This document shows, piece after piece, positions 36,724 through 45,559 of a stretch of DNA of 50,823 nucleotides. The translations under genes were made by a program, and so were the position numbers. How positions within the stretch are numbered: position 1 is the stretch's first letter; each line of letters begins with the position of its first letter. The notes under the pieces are model-generated. The model saw only the letters and a program-made list of their open reading frames with translations, did not search any database and had not been told where the DNA came from. Source of the DNA: Rickettsiaceae bacterium (GTDB lineage Bacteria > Pseudomonadota > Alphaproteobacteria > Rickettsiales > Rickettsiaceae). Location: NCBI GenBank assembly GCA_020697135.1, contig JAJFBM010000005.1, forward strand, positions 1 to 50,823, given 5' to 3'.

Positions 36724-37440
36724 TTATTCTTCTGAATCTAAATATTGATCTTCTACTGCACCCATTATAATAGAACTTAAAGCTAAGCTAGCAAAAAAGA
36801 TTCCCCCTATATAATCTGAATATCCAACATTATCATCTTTCATTTTTCCTGCTTCATTGTGGCTTGAAATATGAGTCTCATCAAAACATGCAGAGTTTTT
36901 ACTTAAGATTTCTTTCTCACAGTTTTTTAAACTCAAAAACTCCTCTAATTTCGCTAAGCTAATATCAAACTTCTTAACTTTATCAATAAAATCTTCATTC
37001 GCCGGCTTAAGAGAATTAAGGGTACATGCAACAAGAGAAGTAGATTTAACAAAGGAATCAAAAGGGTTATCCAAAGTTTCATTTAGCGCTTTATAAGAAT
37101 CCTTAATAAAGGCAAATTTTGATGCAGCAAGGTTATAATTACATATTACCTTCATCCATTCTGTCTCTTTATCTTTTTTAATTTCCTCTACGTCTGGCGC
37201 AAGTTTTTTATTATTTAAAATAAAAAATATTTCCTGAGAAGCAGAGGCATTTTTAACCAATAAATTTTTCATATTATCAGTTTTTTTCTCAAGATTTTTA
37301 TAAAGATCTTTTAGCGTATTTTCCTTACCAAAATTATTATGGGCAATTGTCACCAATTCCTGAAGATCTAAAATCTCTTTATATAATTTTTGTGATTTTA
37401 TAAGATATTTTATAATGCTGAAGCGTCCAATAAAGTTCAT
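36724..37440 (-). CDS. Hypothetical coiled-coil protein with C-terminal membrane helix, probable 3' part of a split gene
   Basis: This open frame continues the gene at 37379-37669 in another phase. From the ATG at 37440 it would make 238 residues: charged helices (SQKLYKEILDLQELV; LKDLYKNLEKKTDN) and a C-terminal hydrophobic helix (YIGGIFFASLALSSIIMGA) ending in acidic EDQYLDSEE. No Shine-Dalgarno sequence precedes the ATG, and the frame overlaps the upstream gene by about 60 bases. Removing one base from the T5 run at 37387-37391 (A5 in the coding strand) would join both into about 313 residues. True frameshift, phase-variable tract or sequencing error are all possible. Confidence 0.55.
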   Translation of the reverse strand: MNFIGRFSIIKYLIKSQKLYKEILDLQELVTIAHNNFGKENTLKDLYKNLEKKTDNMKNLLVKNASASQEIFFILNNKKLAPDVEEIKKDKETEWMKVICNYNLAASKFAFIKDSYKALNETLDNPFDSFVKSTSLVACTLNSLKPANEDFIDKVKKFDISLAKLEEFLSLKNCEKEILSKNSACFDETHISSHNEAGKMKDDNVGYSDYIGGIFFASLALSSIIMGAVEDQYLDSEE

Positions 37441-37669
37441 TAGCTTTAAACTTATCAATTTTAGGTTCTATTTTCTCATATTTTAACTTTGCCGATTGAA
37501 GAAGGCTACTAATTGAATTTTCAGTAAATTCTTTTTTACTTGAAAAGCTCCTAAATGAATTAAGAGCAGAGTTCAAATTATAATTACTTGCCAATGGCTT
37601 TTTGAATATATTTAAGTTACCAGCAAAGCTAGTACGAGTATTTGCAGCTAATCGAAGAAAATGTTTCAT
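37379..37669 (-). CDS. Hypothetical protein with mitochondrial-presequence-like N-terminus, probable 5' part of a split gene
   Basis: This 96-residue frame starts MKHFLRLAANTRTSF. The first 46 residues contain no Asp or Glu, eight Lys/Arg, and many Ser, Asn and Leu. NSFRSFSSKK (38-46) fits the R-3 cleavage rule of mitochondrial processing peptidase, Arg-X-Phe then Ser-Ser. That is an unusual start for a bacterial protein; it is not a Sec signal, as there is no hydrophobic core. The C-terminus runs out of frame near a T5 run at 37387-37391, and the gene at 36724-37440 seems to be its continuation. Host-mitochondrial targeting is inference. Confidence 0.55.
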   Translation of the reverse strand: MKHFLRLAANTRTSFAGNLNIFKKPLASNYNLNSALNSFRSFSSKKEFTENSISSLLQSAKLKYEKIEPKIDKFKANELYWTLQHYKISYKITKII

Positions 37670-37805
37670 TTTAATATATTATATATTGATCTACCCTTCA
37701 TTAATTATGGGTTAAATGATTATAGAGTCAAGGAACAATAAGTTTGTAAAGCTTATTTAAATCCTTATTGTCAAAATATTAGTTTTTATAAATTTATCTA
37801 TTTAT

Positions 37806-38270
37806 TTATAATTCAATTTCCATAATTGTAACATTATTATTATGGTATTTATCCTCGCCAATTATATTCCAACCCAAATTAATATAGTATTCTGGAAGAG
37901 ATTTGTCGGGGGTGAAGAGATATAATTTATTAAAACCAGATTCTTTTGCTTTATTTTTTGCTGCTGAGATTAGAAGCTTTCCTATACCTTTATTTTGATA
38001 TTGCGGATCTACACATAAATCTCCCAGCCAAGGTGACAAGTCGTTTTGGATTCCATCATTCATTTGTAATGAACACATGCCTATTGGGTCATTATCTTTC
38101 AAAGCTACAAGAGCTAAAGGTAGATCTTCATTGCACCAATTTTCAAACCAAGATTTTGTCTCTTCAAACGAAACATTAGGGGACCATTTGCCTAATATAT
38201 CAAAACAAATTTTTGAAAGTTTAGGCACTGTTGAAACACAATCTTTTAAAAGTTTAACTTGAACGTTCAT
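37806..38270 (-). CDS. GNAT family N-acetyltransferase
   Basis: This 154-residue enzyme has the GCN5-related acetyl-CoA fold. The motif A region LGDLCVDPQYQNKGIGKLLI contains the pyrophosphate-binding QNKGIG loop, preceded by the strand PIGMCSLQM and followed by the AKNKAKESGFNKLYLFT helix-strand. The substrate cannot be deduced; similar proteins acetylate antibiotics, amino acids or N-termini. Length is normal. It is the last gene after mfd on the minus strand, with a gap of about 120 bases, so it may have its own promoter. Confidence 0.85.
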   Translation of the reverse strand: MNVQVKLLKDCVSTVPKLSKICFDILGKWSPNVSFEETKSWFENWCNEDLPLALVALKDNDPIGMCSLQMNDGIQNDLSPWLGDLCVDPQYQNKGIGKLLISAAKNKAKESGFNKLYLFTPDKSLPEYYINLGWNIIGEDKYHNNNVTIMEIEL

Positions 38271-38392
38271 ATTAAGCTTTTTTTATAATTAATATTTTAT
38301 ATAAAATTATAACGACGCTGAGTAAGTTTTAAATATGGTATTATAGTAAAATCAGTTTCTTCTACATTATTTTATATTTAAGATAAACATTA

Positions 38393-41300
38393 TCAACCAA
38401 ACTTTTTCAACCCATTAAGCAGCTTTGTAACCTCATCTACAATAATGCTCAGATCAATATCTTTAAGTATAATAAGTTTATTTTCAGGTTTTAATTTACT
38501 AGATCTCGGATTTGCTTGAATATACTTTAAAACTATTTCTGCACTAACAGGACTTTCTCTAAATTTAAGCGTAAGCCCTTTAGGACCCGCATCTAATTTC
38601 TCTATATTAAGCGCACGACATTCAAATTTTATATTTAAAATATCAAGTAAATTTTGTAGTTCCTGTGGAATTGGCCCAAACCTATCTAGCAATTCATATC
38701 TAAAATTATCAAGATCTTCTTGGTTAATAAGGTCAGCAATTCTTCTATATAAGCCTATACGAAGCGAAACATCACTAACATAATCCTCTGGAATAAATAC
38801 CGAAAGACCAAGATTAATTGTTGGTGAGAATTGTTTGTCATTATCTAGTTCTATTGTAGTATCACCCAATGCTTCTATTGCTTGCTTTAACATATCTTGA
38901 TAAAGCTCAATCCCGACCTCTTTAATATGCCCAGATTGCTCATCCCCAACAAGATTGCCAAAACCTCTCATATCCATATCATGGCTTGCTATAGTAAATC
39001 CTGCACCAAGTGAGTCAACTGTTTGCATTATTTCAAGTCGCTTTAATGATTCCTTTGTAGGCTTCTTTTTAGGGTTGAGCGTTAGATACGCATAGCCACG
39101 TATTTTGCCTCTACCAACGCGTCCTCTTAGCTGATAAAGTTGGCTAAGGCCAAGTGTTTCTGCCTTGTGGATTATGATAGTATTAGCCGCTGGTACGTCA
39201 AGACCTGATTCAATAATAGTAGTTGAGAGTAATATATCGAATTTACCATCATAGAAATCATTCATCACATTATCAATCTCTGAAGGCGGCATTTGACCAT
39301 GCGCAATACGATATTTAAGTTCTGGAACAATTTTCTTTAATTGCTCTTCAATTTTTTCAAGATCAGCAATTCGAGGTGCCACATAAAAGCTTCTGCCCCC
39401 TCTAAAATGCTCTCTCATTAACGCATCCCTGATTATTACAGTATCAAATGGCAATACTGAAGTACGGACTGAGAGTCTATCTATTGGTGGGGTAGCAATA
39501 AGACTAAGATCCCTTAGGCCGAATAATGCCATTTGTAAAGTACGAGGAATTGGTGTCGCTGAGAGCGTTAGAACATGTACGCCTTGCTTAAGCTCTTTAA
39601 GCTTTTCCTTCTGCTTAACACCAAAATGATGTTCCTCATCTATTATAAGTAAGCCAAGATTAGCAAAGCTAATGCCGCTTGCAAGTAGCGCATGTGTGCC
39701 GATTATTATATCAATCTCACCATTTGCAAGCTGCTTTTTGATCTCCCTTGCTTCTGCTGCACTTACAAGACGTGAGAGCTGCTTTATCCTAAATTTAAAA
39801 CCGTGGAATCGCTGCTTAAAACTTGCATAATGCTGCCTTGCCAATATGGTAGTTGGGGCAATTACCGCAACTTGTTTTCGCCCCTCATGAAATTGACTTG
39901 CTGCAACCATAAACGCCGCACGCATAGCTACTTCGGTTTTACCAAAGCCAACATCCCCACATATGAGCCTATCCATCGGTTTTCCTGACTGCAGATCATT
40001 TTTTATCTCATAAATGCTATTTAACTGATCCTCAGTTTCAGGATATGGAAATTTTGCTGCAAATTCTTCGTAAAGTTCATCAGATATTTGGCCAGTTTCA
40101 ATTAACGCTGCACTACGCTCTGCTGCAACTTTAAGCAATTTTGCAGCCATATCTGTGATACGGTTTTTAAGTCTTGCTTTTCGCTGCTGCCAAGCAACGC
40201 CACCAAGCTTATCAAGCTCCCCTTCATCACTACCATAGCGTTTAATAAGATCAATATTTTCAACAGGAATATATAATTTATCATCATTAGCATAGATTAA
40301 CTTTAAACAGTCATGCGGCTGATCTGAAACTGTTAAAATTTCAACACCAAGATACCTGCCAATGCCATGATCCTTATGGACGACAAGTTCTCCTTCAGTT
40401 AAGCTTTCAGCTTCTAGCAAAATATTCTTTAAACGTTTTTTGGAAGCTTGAGGCTTCGAAACCTTATCGCCAAACAAATCCTGTTCGCTGACAAAAATAT
40501 AATCTTTTGTTTCAAATCCACTTTTAAGAGCCAGTAATGTAATATTTATATTATTACTTGCTTGCTTAATTGATTCTATTTCTTGGCAAGTAATTGACAT
40601 TGTTCGAAGTATAGTAGTTATACGCTCCATACTACTCTTACTAAAGCAACATATTATAGTCTTCTTCGCCTTACGCTGATTTATAAATTTAACTAATAAG
40701 TCTAGAGATGTAAGTTGCTCTAAACTACTCTCAACATGAAAATTAGGAATTACTAATATATCACCCGGTGCGTTCGCATCAATAATAAAACTCTCACTTT
40801 GCGCAAGCTCGTTATTGAGCTCTTCATCCGTTATATATATCTCACTTGGTGGAAGGCAGAAATATACATTATCGCTTGTTTTAAAATCTTGGCGTGCTTG
40901 ATAGAAATCCTCAATTTGCTCTCGATACTCCCTTAAAGAAGCATGAGTCAAATCATCAATTATTATTTTAGGATATTTTAAATAGCTAAAAATATTAGTT
41001 AGTGATTCATAGAATAAAGGTAAAAGATATTCAGTCGAATTAACCTTAACCTTATTCATAATATTATTATAAAGCGTGCTCTCAGTGCCTTTTATACCAA
41101 ATTTAGTTAAGAAGTTTCCTTTAAAGGTCTCTATTGTTTCATCTATTATTTTAAGCTCACTTGCAGGATATATTATAACTTTATCTTTTTTACCTATCGT
41201 TATCTGCGAATCAAGTTCAAAATTTCTAATTTGGCTTATTTTATCCCACTCAAAATTTATTCTTACCCCTTCACCATGCGATAAAACTATATCTACTATC

Positions 41301-41761
41301 TCCCCTCTAACAGCAAATTCTCCGACATCCGTTACAATATCAGACCGGTTAAACGAATTCCGAATTAAAAAATTTATAAGCTCATTCCTAGAAATTGCTT
41401 TACCTAAAAATAATTCGATTTTAGACTCTAAAAGCTCTTTTTCATGCGGCAATTTATTAAGTACTGCATTTATTGAAGCTATTAAAATAAAAGTACCATC
41501 AGATGACGCCATATCGCATAAAATTTGCGCTCGCTCGGACATAACCTTGTTACTAGGCGATACCCGATCATAGGGCAGCGAATCCCAAGCTGGAAGAAGC
41601 ATGAGAGGCGTAGCTGGAGCAATAAACTTTATTTCATTATAAATACATATTGCCTCTTCTTCACTTGCGCAGAGACACAATACATCGCCAGTATCTTTTT
41701 GATATAAATTTTGCGTTACAAAGCTTTTTGCTCTTAAAGGAGCATTAATTTTAACGGTCAT
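38393..41761 (-). CDS. mfd: Transcription-repair coupling factor Mfd
   Basis: This 1,122-residue translocase removes stalled RNA polymerase and recruits UvrA. The N-terminal UvrB-like domains are followed by the RNA-polymerase-interacting domain (GELVVHKDHGIGRYLGVEI), the RecG-like motor with Walker A GDVGFGKTEVAMRAAF, motif II IIDEEHHFGVKQKEKL, LSATPIPRTLQMAL, TTIIESGLDVPAANTIII and QLYQLRGRVGRG, and a C-terminal TRCF domain (ETLG, SDVSLRIGLYRRIADL). Length is normal, and all motor motifs are intact. The gene starts 3 bases after the sdhE stop, so its ribosome-binding site lies inside sdhE. Confidence 0.96.
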   Translation of the reverse strand: MTVKINAPLRAKSFVTQNLYQKDTGDVLCLCASEEEAICIYNEIKFIAPATPLMLLPAWDSLPYDRVSPSNKVMSERAQILCDMASSDGTFILIASINAVLNKLPHEKELLESKIELFLGKAISRNELINFLIRNSFNRSDIVTDVGEFAVRGEIVDIVLSHGEGVRINFEWDKISQIRNFELDSQITIGKKDKVIIYPASELKIIDETIETFKGNFLTKFGIKGTESTLYNNIMNKVKVNSTEYLLPLFYESLTNIFSYLKYPKIIIDDLTHASLREYREQIEDFYQARQDFKTSDNVYFCLPPSEIYITDEELNNELAQSESFIIDANAPGDILVIPNFHVESSLEQLTSLDLLVKFINQRKAKKTIICCFSKSSMERITTILRTMSITCQEIESIKQASNNINITLLALKSGFETKDYIFVSEQDLFGDKVSKPQASKKRLKNILLEAESLTEGELVVHKDHGIGRYLGVEILTVSDQPHDCLKLIYANDDKLYIPVENIDLIKRYGSDEGELDKLGGVAWQQRKARLKNRITDMAAKLLKVAAERSAALIETGQISDELYEEFAAKFPYPETEDQLNSIYEIKNDLQSGKPMDRLICGDVGFGKTEVAMRAAFMVAASQFHEGRKQVAVIAPTTILARQHYASFKQRFHGFKFRIKQLSRLVSAAEAREIKKQLANGEIDIIIGTHALLASGISFANLGLLIIDEEHHFGVKQKEKLKELKQGVHVLTLSATPIPRTLQMALFGLRDLSLIATPPIDRLSVRTSVLPFDTVIIRDALMREHFRGGRSFYVAPRIADLEKIEEQLKKIVPELKYRIAHGQMPPSEIDNVMNDFYDGKFDILLSTTIIESGLDVPAANTIIIHKAETLGLSQLYQLRGRVGRGKIRGYAYLTLNPKKKPTKESLKRLEIMQTVDSLGAGFTIASHDMDMRGFGNLVGDEQSGHIKEVGIELYQDMLKQAIEALGDTTIELDNDKQFSPTINLGLSVFIPEDYVSDVSLRIGLYRRIADLINQEDLDNFRYELLDRFGPIPQELQNLLDILNIKFECRALNIEKLDAGPKGLTLKFRESPVSAEIVLKYIQANPRSSKLKPENKLIILKDIDLSIIVDEVTKLLNGLKKFG

Positions 41762-41763
41762 TA

Positions 41764-42147
41764 TTACTTAATCATATTAAGAATTTTACTAATTAAATCT
41801 TTATATTTCTCTTTTGCTGTTTTTCTAGCAGTCAACCAGCATAATATGTCATTATCATTTTCTTCAATGAAGAGTTGATAAACTTCTAAATCATCATCAG
41901 ACAAATTATATAATTCCTGTTCAGCAAAATTGCCTAGAAGCAAATCATTCTCTTTACAACCACGATTTTTACTTCTATATATAAGTCGCTTTATATTATT
42001 ATTTCTTTCTCGGTTATCAATAACCTCAATAGATGAAGCAGAATTAGAGTGAGAAAAATTTTTATTGTTATGTTTAATCATTATTAGACTTGCAAATTTA
42101 TCCGTAAAAGGTATATTTATCTTATAATTAATAATATGTAAATGCAT
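41764..42147 (-). CDS. sdhE: SdhE/CptB-type FAD assembly factor (succinate dehydrogenase)
   Basis: The C-terminal 75 residues match SdhE, which helps attach FAD to succinate dehydrogenase. RLIYRSKNRGCKENDLLL carries the RGxxE core, followed by LGNFAEQELYNLSDDDLEVYQLFIEENDNDILCWLTA. The family is normally about 85 residues. This frame gives 127, so the N-terminal 45 residues are either an extension or not translated. ATGs at 42147 and 42081 are both possible, and neither has a clear ribosome-binding site. The sdhE-mfd arrangement, with a gap of 3 bases, is seen in several alphaproteobacteria. Confidence 0.83.
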   Translation of the reverse strand: MHLHIINYKINIPFTDKFASLIMIKHNNKNFSHSNSASSIEVIDNRERNNNIKRLIYRSKNRGCKENDLLLGNFAEQELYNLSDDDLEVYQLFIEENDNDILCWLTARKTAKEKYKDLISKILNMIK

Positions 42148-42352
42148 AATTATAATAAGTATAATATAGCATAGCCATTGAGTTATAAGCGTAAGTCTTA
42201 AGGAATTTTTATTTATAGCTTTTATTCAAACTTGCGGCAAGCTTATCATTACTTGAAAGTTTTTTTCTAAAATAAACAAAAATTTTTTGCCGAACTTCGT
42301 TTCTATAATATATAGATTACTTATCAATTCTGATTTTTGAGTATAAAAGAAT

Positions 42353-42760
42353 ATGAGTATTGAAAATATCAGCTCTGAAGAAGCTTGGAAATCTATTACT
42401 AAGAATATAAATGCTATTCTTGTTGATGTGAGGACTGAACCAGAGTGGCAAAAGATTGGCAAACCAAAATTACAGCCTCTTTTACAAAATGCATTATTTT
42501 TAATAAGCTGGAGAACTTTACCTGATATGGCAGTGAATGCTAATTTTATAGAAACTTTAGAGAAAAATATTCAAGATAAGTCAACCCCTATTTATTTTAT
42601 TTGTAGATCTGGTGCACGTTCATATGAAGCTGCTGCTTTTGCCAAATCTCACGGGTTTGCTAATTGCTTTAATATTGCCGATGGTTTCGAGGGAAACCAT
42701 TTAGGACTCGGTTGGAAATCAAATAACTTACCATGGGAATTATTAGAAAATGTTAGTTAA
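42353..42760 (+). CDS. Rhodanese-domain protein
   Basis: This 135-residue single-domain sulfurtransferase-like protein has the catalytic C84 in [14 protein letters not shown], the six-residue active loop of rhodaneses, and the N-terminal [13 protein letters not shown] strand with Asp and Arg that stabilise the fold. It may hand sulfur to tRNA-modifying enzymes or act in cyanide or persulfide handling; the acceptor is unknown. The end overlaps the dnaA start by 11 bases, so the two are cotranscribed. A TATAAT at 42304-42309 is a possible -10 box. Confidence 0.85.
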   Translation: MSIENISSEEAWKSITKNINAILVDVRTEPEWQKIGKPKLQPLLQNALFLISWRTLPDMAVNANFIETLEKNIQDKSTPIYFICRSGARSYEAAAFAKSHGFANCFNIADGFEGNHLGLGWKSNNLPWELLENVS

Positions 42761-44156
42761 TCAAGTTGCAAGCCTTGCGGCAAATAATAATCATTATTAT
42801 GAAAATTTGTGGATCCAAATCCAACAAGACCTTACTAAAAAATTTGGTGAGGCCGTGTATAAAAGCTGGTTCAGCAAAATTTCTTTAATTGATTCAAGTT
42901 CAAATGAAATAGTACTTGCTGTACCTACAAAATTCATGAAAGATTGGGTACAAACTAATTATTTTGAACTTATTTCCCATTTATGGATGCATTACGACAG
43001 TAATATTATGAATGTGGAGTTAATTGTATCAGAAACAGCCCAAACACAAAGCGCTCCATTATTCAACATTAAACCTGAGGATGAAGACCCAGCACAAGCA
43101 GGCACCGCTAATAGTAATGATGTTTTTTCCCAATCAGCATTAGACCCAAGATTTACCTTTAAAAGCTTTGTAGTTGGCACATCAAATGCTTTTGCTTTTG
43201 AAGCAGCGCTTGCTGTTGCTGAATCTAAAAAAGCTGTCTCTGAATCAAACCCCCTCTTCCTTTATGGTGGTGTTGGGCTTGGTAAAACCCATTTAATGCA
43301 TGCTATTGCTCACCATATAAGACAAATTGACCCAAATCGCAAGGTTGTCTATATGTCAGCTGAGAAATTCATGTATCAATTTGTTAAAGCCTTGCGCAAT
43401 AAAGATGTTATGTCGTTTAAGGAACATTTCCGTTCTGTTGATGTACTTATGATTGACGATATTCAATTTATCTGTGGCAAAGATAGTACGCAAGAAGAAT
43501 TCTTCCACACATTTAATGCTCTAATGGGTGATAATAGGCAGATGGTTATTTCTTGTGACCGCTCTCCTTCTGATTTAGATAATATTGAAGACCGAATAAA
43601 ATCAAGGCTTGGATGGGGGCTTGTTGCAGATGTTCACAGTACAACCTATGAGCTTAGACTTGGGATTTTACAATCTAAGATTGAGCAAATGAATGTCCAT
43701 GTACCTCTTAATGTTTTAGAATTCCTAGCTGCCAAAATTAGTTCTAACGTTCGGGAGTTAGAAGGCGCATTAAATAAAGTAATCGCTCATTCAACGCTAG
43801 TGGGACGAGAAATTAATATTGAAAGCACTCAAGAAATTTTAAGAGACTTACTCCGCTCAAACGAAAGAGTTGTTACAATAGAAGAAATTCAACGTAAAGT
43901 TTCAGAAAGGTATAATATTAAATTATCAGATATGTCATCAGATAAAAGGCTAAGATCTGTTGCACGACCAAGACAAATAGCAATGTTTTTAGCTAAACAA
44001 CTTACATCCAAAAGTTTAACGGATATTGGTAAAAAATTTGGTAAAAAAGATCATACAACTGTAATTCATGCTGTTCGTAAAATAGAGGAATTATGTAATA
44101 GTGATCTAGAACTACAAGAAGAGATTCATTTACTTACAAGAATTTTACAAAGTTAA
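42750..44156 (+). CDS. dnaA: Chromosomal replication initiator DnaA
   Basis: This 468-residue AAA+ protein melts the origin. Domain I includes the WFSKISL stretch. The AAA+ core has Walker [16 protein letters not shown], Walker [11 protein letters not shown], the CDRSPSDL sensor I region and the box VII region [13 protein letters not shown]. The domain IV helix-turn-helix carries the DnaA signature [12 protein letters not shown]. The acidic linker (about 85-110) is short. The order dnaA-dnaN-recF is the ancestral arrangement. It overlaps the rhodanese gene, and no cluster of TTATCCACA boxes is visible around it, so the origin is probably not immediately adjacent. Confidence 0.97.
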   Translation: MLVNQVASLAANNNHYYENLWIQIQQDLTKKFGEAVYKSWFSKISLIDSSSNEIVLAVPTKFMKDWVQTNYFELISHLWMHYDSNIMNVELIVSETAQTQSAPLFNIKPEDEDPAQAGTANSNDVFSQSALDPRFTFKSFVVGTSNAFAFEAALAVAESKKAVSESNPLFLYGGVGLGKTHLMHAIAHHIRQIDPNRKVVYMSAEKFMYQFVKALRNKDVMSFKEHFRSVDVLMIDDIQFICGKDSTQEEFFHTFNALMGDNRQMVISCDRSPSDLDNIEDRIKSRLGWGLVADVHSTTYELRLGILQSKIEQMNVHVPLNVLEFLAAKISSNVRELEGALNKVIAHSTLVGREINIESTQEILRDLLRSNERVVTIEEIQRKVSERYNIKLSDMSSDKRLRSVARPRQIAMFLAKQLTSKSLTDIGKKFGKKDHTTVIHAVRKIEELCNSDLELQEEIHLLTRILQS

Positions 44157-44298
44157 GTAATACTTACAAAATAATATTATAACAAAAGGTTTGTATAATA
44201 TAAAAAAGTTTCTTGTTCTCTTTTTTTGTTTTTTCTTGTAATATACTTAGGACGTAATACCATTATTATACCGGATAATACTAAATTAAGGATCTTTT

Positions 44299-45531
44299 AT
44301 GCAAACTGCTGTTGATACTCAAAATACGCTTGAACTTAACGAGTCAGTAGAAAATCAAAATAGTTTAATACAATTTGAAATTGAAGCCCAAACAAAAGAT
44401 TTAGGAAGAGCACTAGGACTTTTAAATTCTGTTGTAGAGAAAAAAAATGTTATTCCCATTCTATCAAATGTTAAACTTAGCGTTCAAGAAACACAGCTAA
44501 TTATCACTGCAACCGATATGGACCTATCTATATCAGAACAGATTGGTGTGCAACCTATTAAAGCAGGCGAGCTTACTGTTGCTGCTAAAACCTTGAGCGA
44601 TATTGTTAGACATATTTCTGATGAAACCGTAAGACTGCAATATGTTCCAGAAACAGAACAGCTTATGGTTCTTGGTAAGAATTGCCAATTTAATTTGTCT
44701 ATTTTACCAGCGCATGAATTTCCAACGCTTGAACAAACTGATTCTGTTACTCAGTTTAGCATCGCAAGTGAAAGCCTTGCTAAACTTATTGATAGTACAA
44801 AATTTTCAATTTCCACCGAAGAAACACGTTATAATTTAAATGGAATTTATTTCCATATAATTACAGAAAATGAGCATAAATATTTTGCTGCAGCCTCAAC
44901 TGATGGGCACAGGCTATCTCTTGCTTATACCGAAGCTCCAGCAAATGTTAACCATACTGGTATAATTTTACCCAAAAAAGCAGCTTTAGAGCTTCAAAAA
45001 ATCCTCAAAGATGCACATTGCACAGACCATGCAGTATCAGTAGATTTAAGTAACACTAAAGCGAAGTTCGTTTGTAATAAAATTACTTTAATTTCAAAAT
45101 TAATAGATGGAAACTTCCCTGACTATCAAGCCTTTATACCTAAGGGTAATAATAATAAGTTAATGATAGATGTTAAACAATTTGCTTCAGCAATAAATAG
45201 GGTTGCGACAATTACTGTAGAGAAATTTAGAGCTATTAAGATGGAAATTTCTACTGAAGGGGTAGAATTCTCTGCCTTTGGCGAAGCACGTGGAAGCGCA
45301 CGTGAATATTTAAAGGCTTCCCCTGCAGGCGATAAAGATAACACTTCTCTAGTATATGAAGGTGATACTGCTTTATCTATTGGCTTTAATCCTAAATATA
45401 TTACAGATGTGCTTGATGCAATAAAAGGCAAGGAAGTTTCAATCGAGCTTAAAGATTCTTTCTCCCCTGCATTAATTAAGGATACAAGCGATCCACACTC
45501 TTTATTTGTTGTAATGCCTATTAAGGTATAA
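44299..45531 (+). CDS. dnaN: DNA polymerase III beta subunit (sliding clamp)
   Basis: The clamp holds polymerase on DNA. This 410-residue form is about 40 longer than usual because of a polar N-terminal extension of about 25 residues before the first clamp strand (LIQFEIEAQTKDLG), plus small insertions. The core shows VIPILSNVKLSV, ITATDMDLSIS, the ETRYNLNGIYFH segment and the C-terminal HSLFVVMPIKV, close to the canonical ending M.M..(R/K)L. The start has an AAGGA site 7 bases upstream. dnaA lies 142 bases upstream and recF starts 28 bases downstream. Confidence 0.96.
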   Translation: MQTAVDTQNTLELNESVENQNSLIQFEIEAQTKDLGRALGLLNSVVEKKNVIPILSNVKLSVQETQLIITATDMDLSISEQIGVQPIKAGELTVAAKTLSDIVRHISDETVRLQYVPETEQLMVLGKNCQFNLSILPAHEFPTLEQTDSVTQFSIASESLAKLIDSTKFSISTEETRYNLNGIYFHIITENEHKYFAAASTDGHRLSLAYTEAPANVNHTGIILPKKAALELQKILKDAHCTDHAVSVDLSNTKAKFVCNKITLISKLIDGNFPDYQAFIPKGNNNKLMIDVKQFASAINRVATITVEKFRAIKMEISTEGVEFSAFGEARGSAREYLKASPAGDKDNTSLVYEGDTALSIGFNPKYITDVLDAIKGKEVSIELKDSFSPALIKDTSDPHSLFVVMPIKV

Positions 45532-45559
45532 TTAAAATTACTTTAGAGTGGATAAATTT

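Noticed and set aside
42148-42352. Possible replication origin before the rhodanese-dnaA operon
   Set aside because: No cluster of TTATCCACA-like boxes or repeated AT-rich 13-mers is visible. One partial match inside dnaA near 42805 has mismatches.
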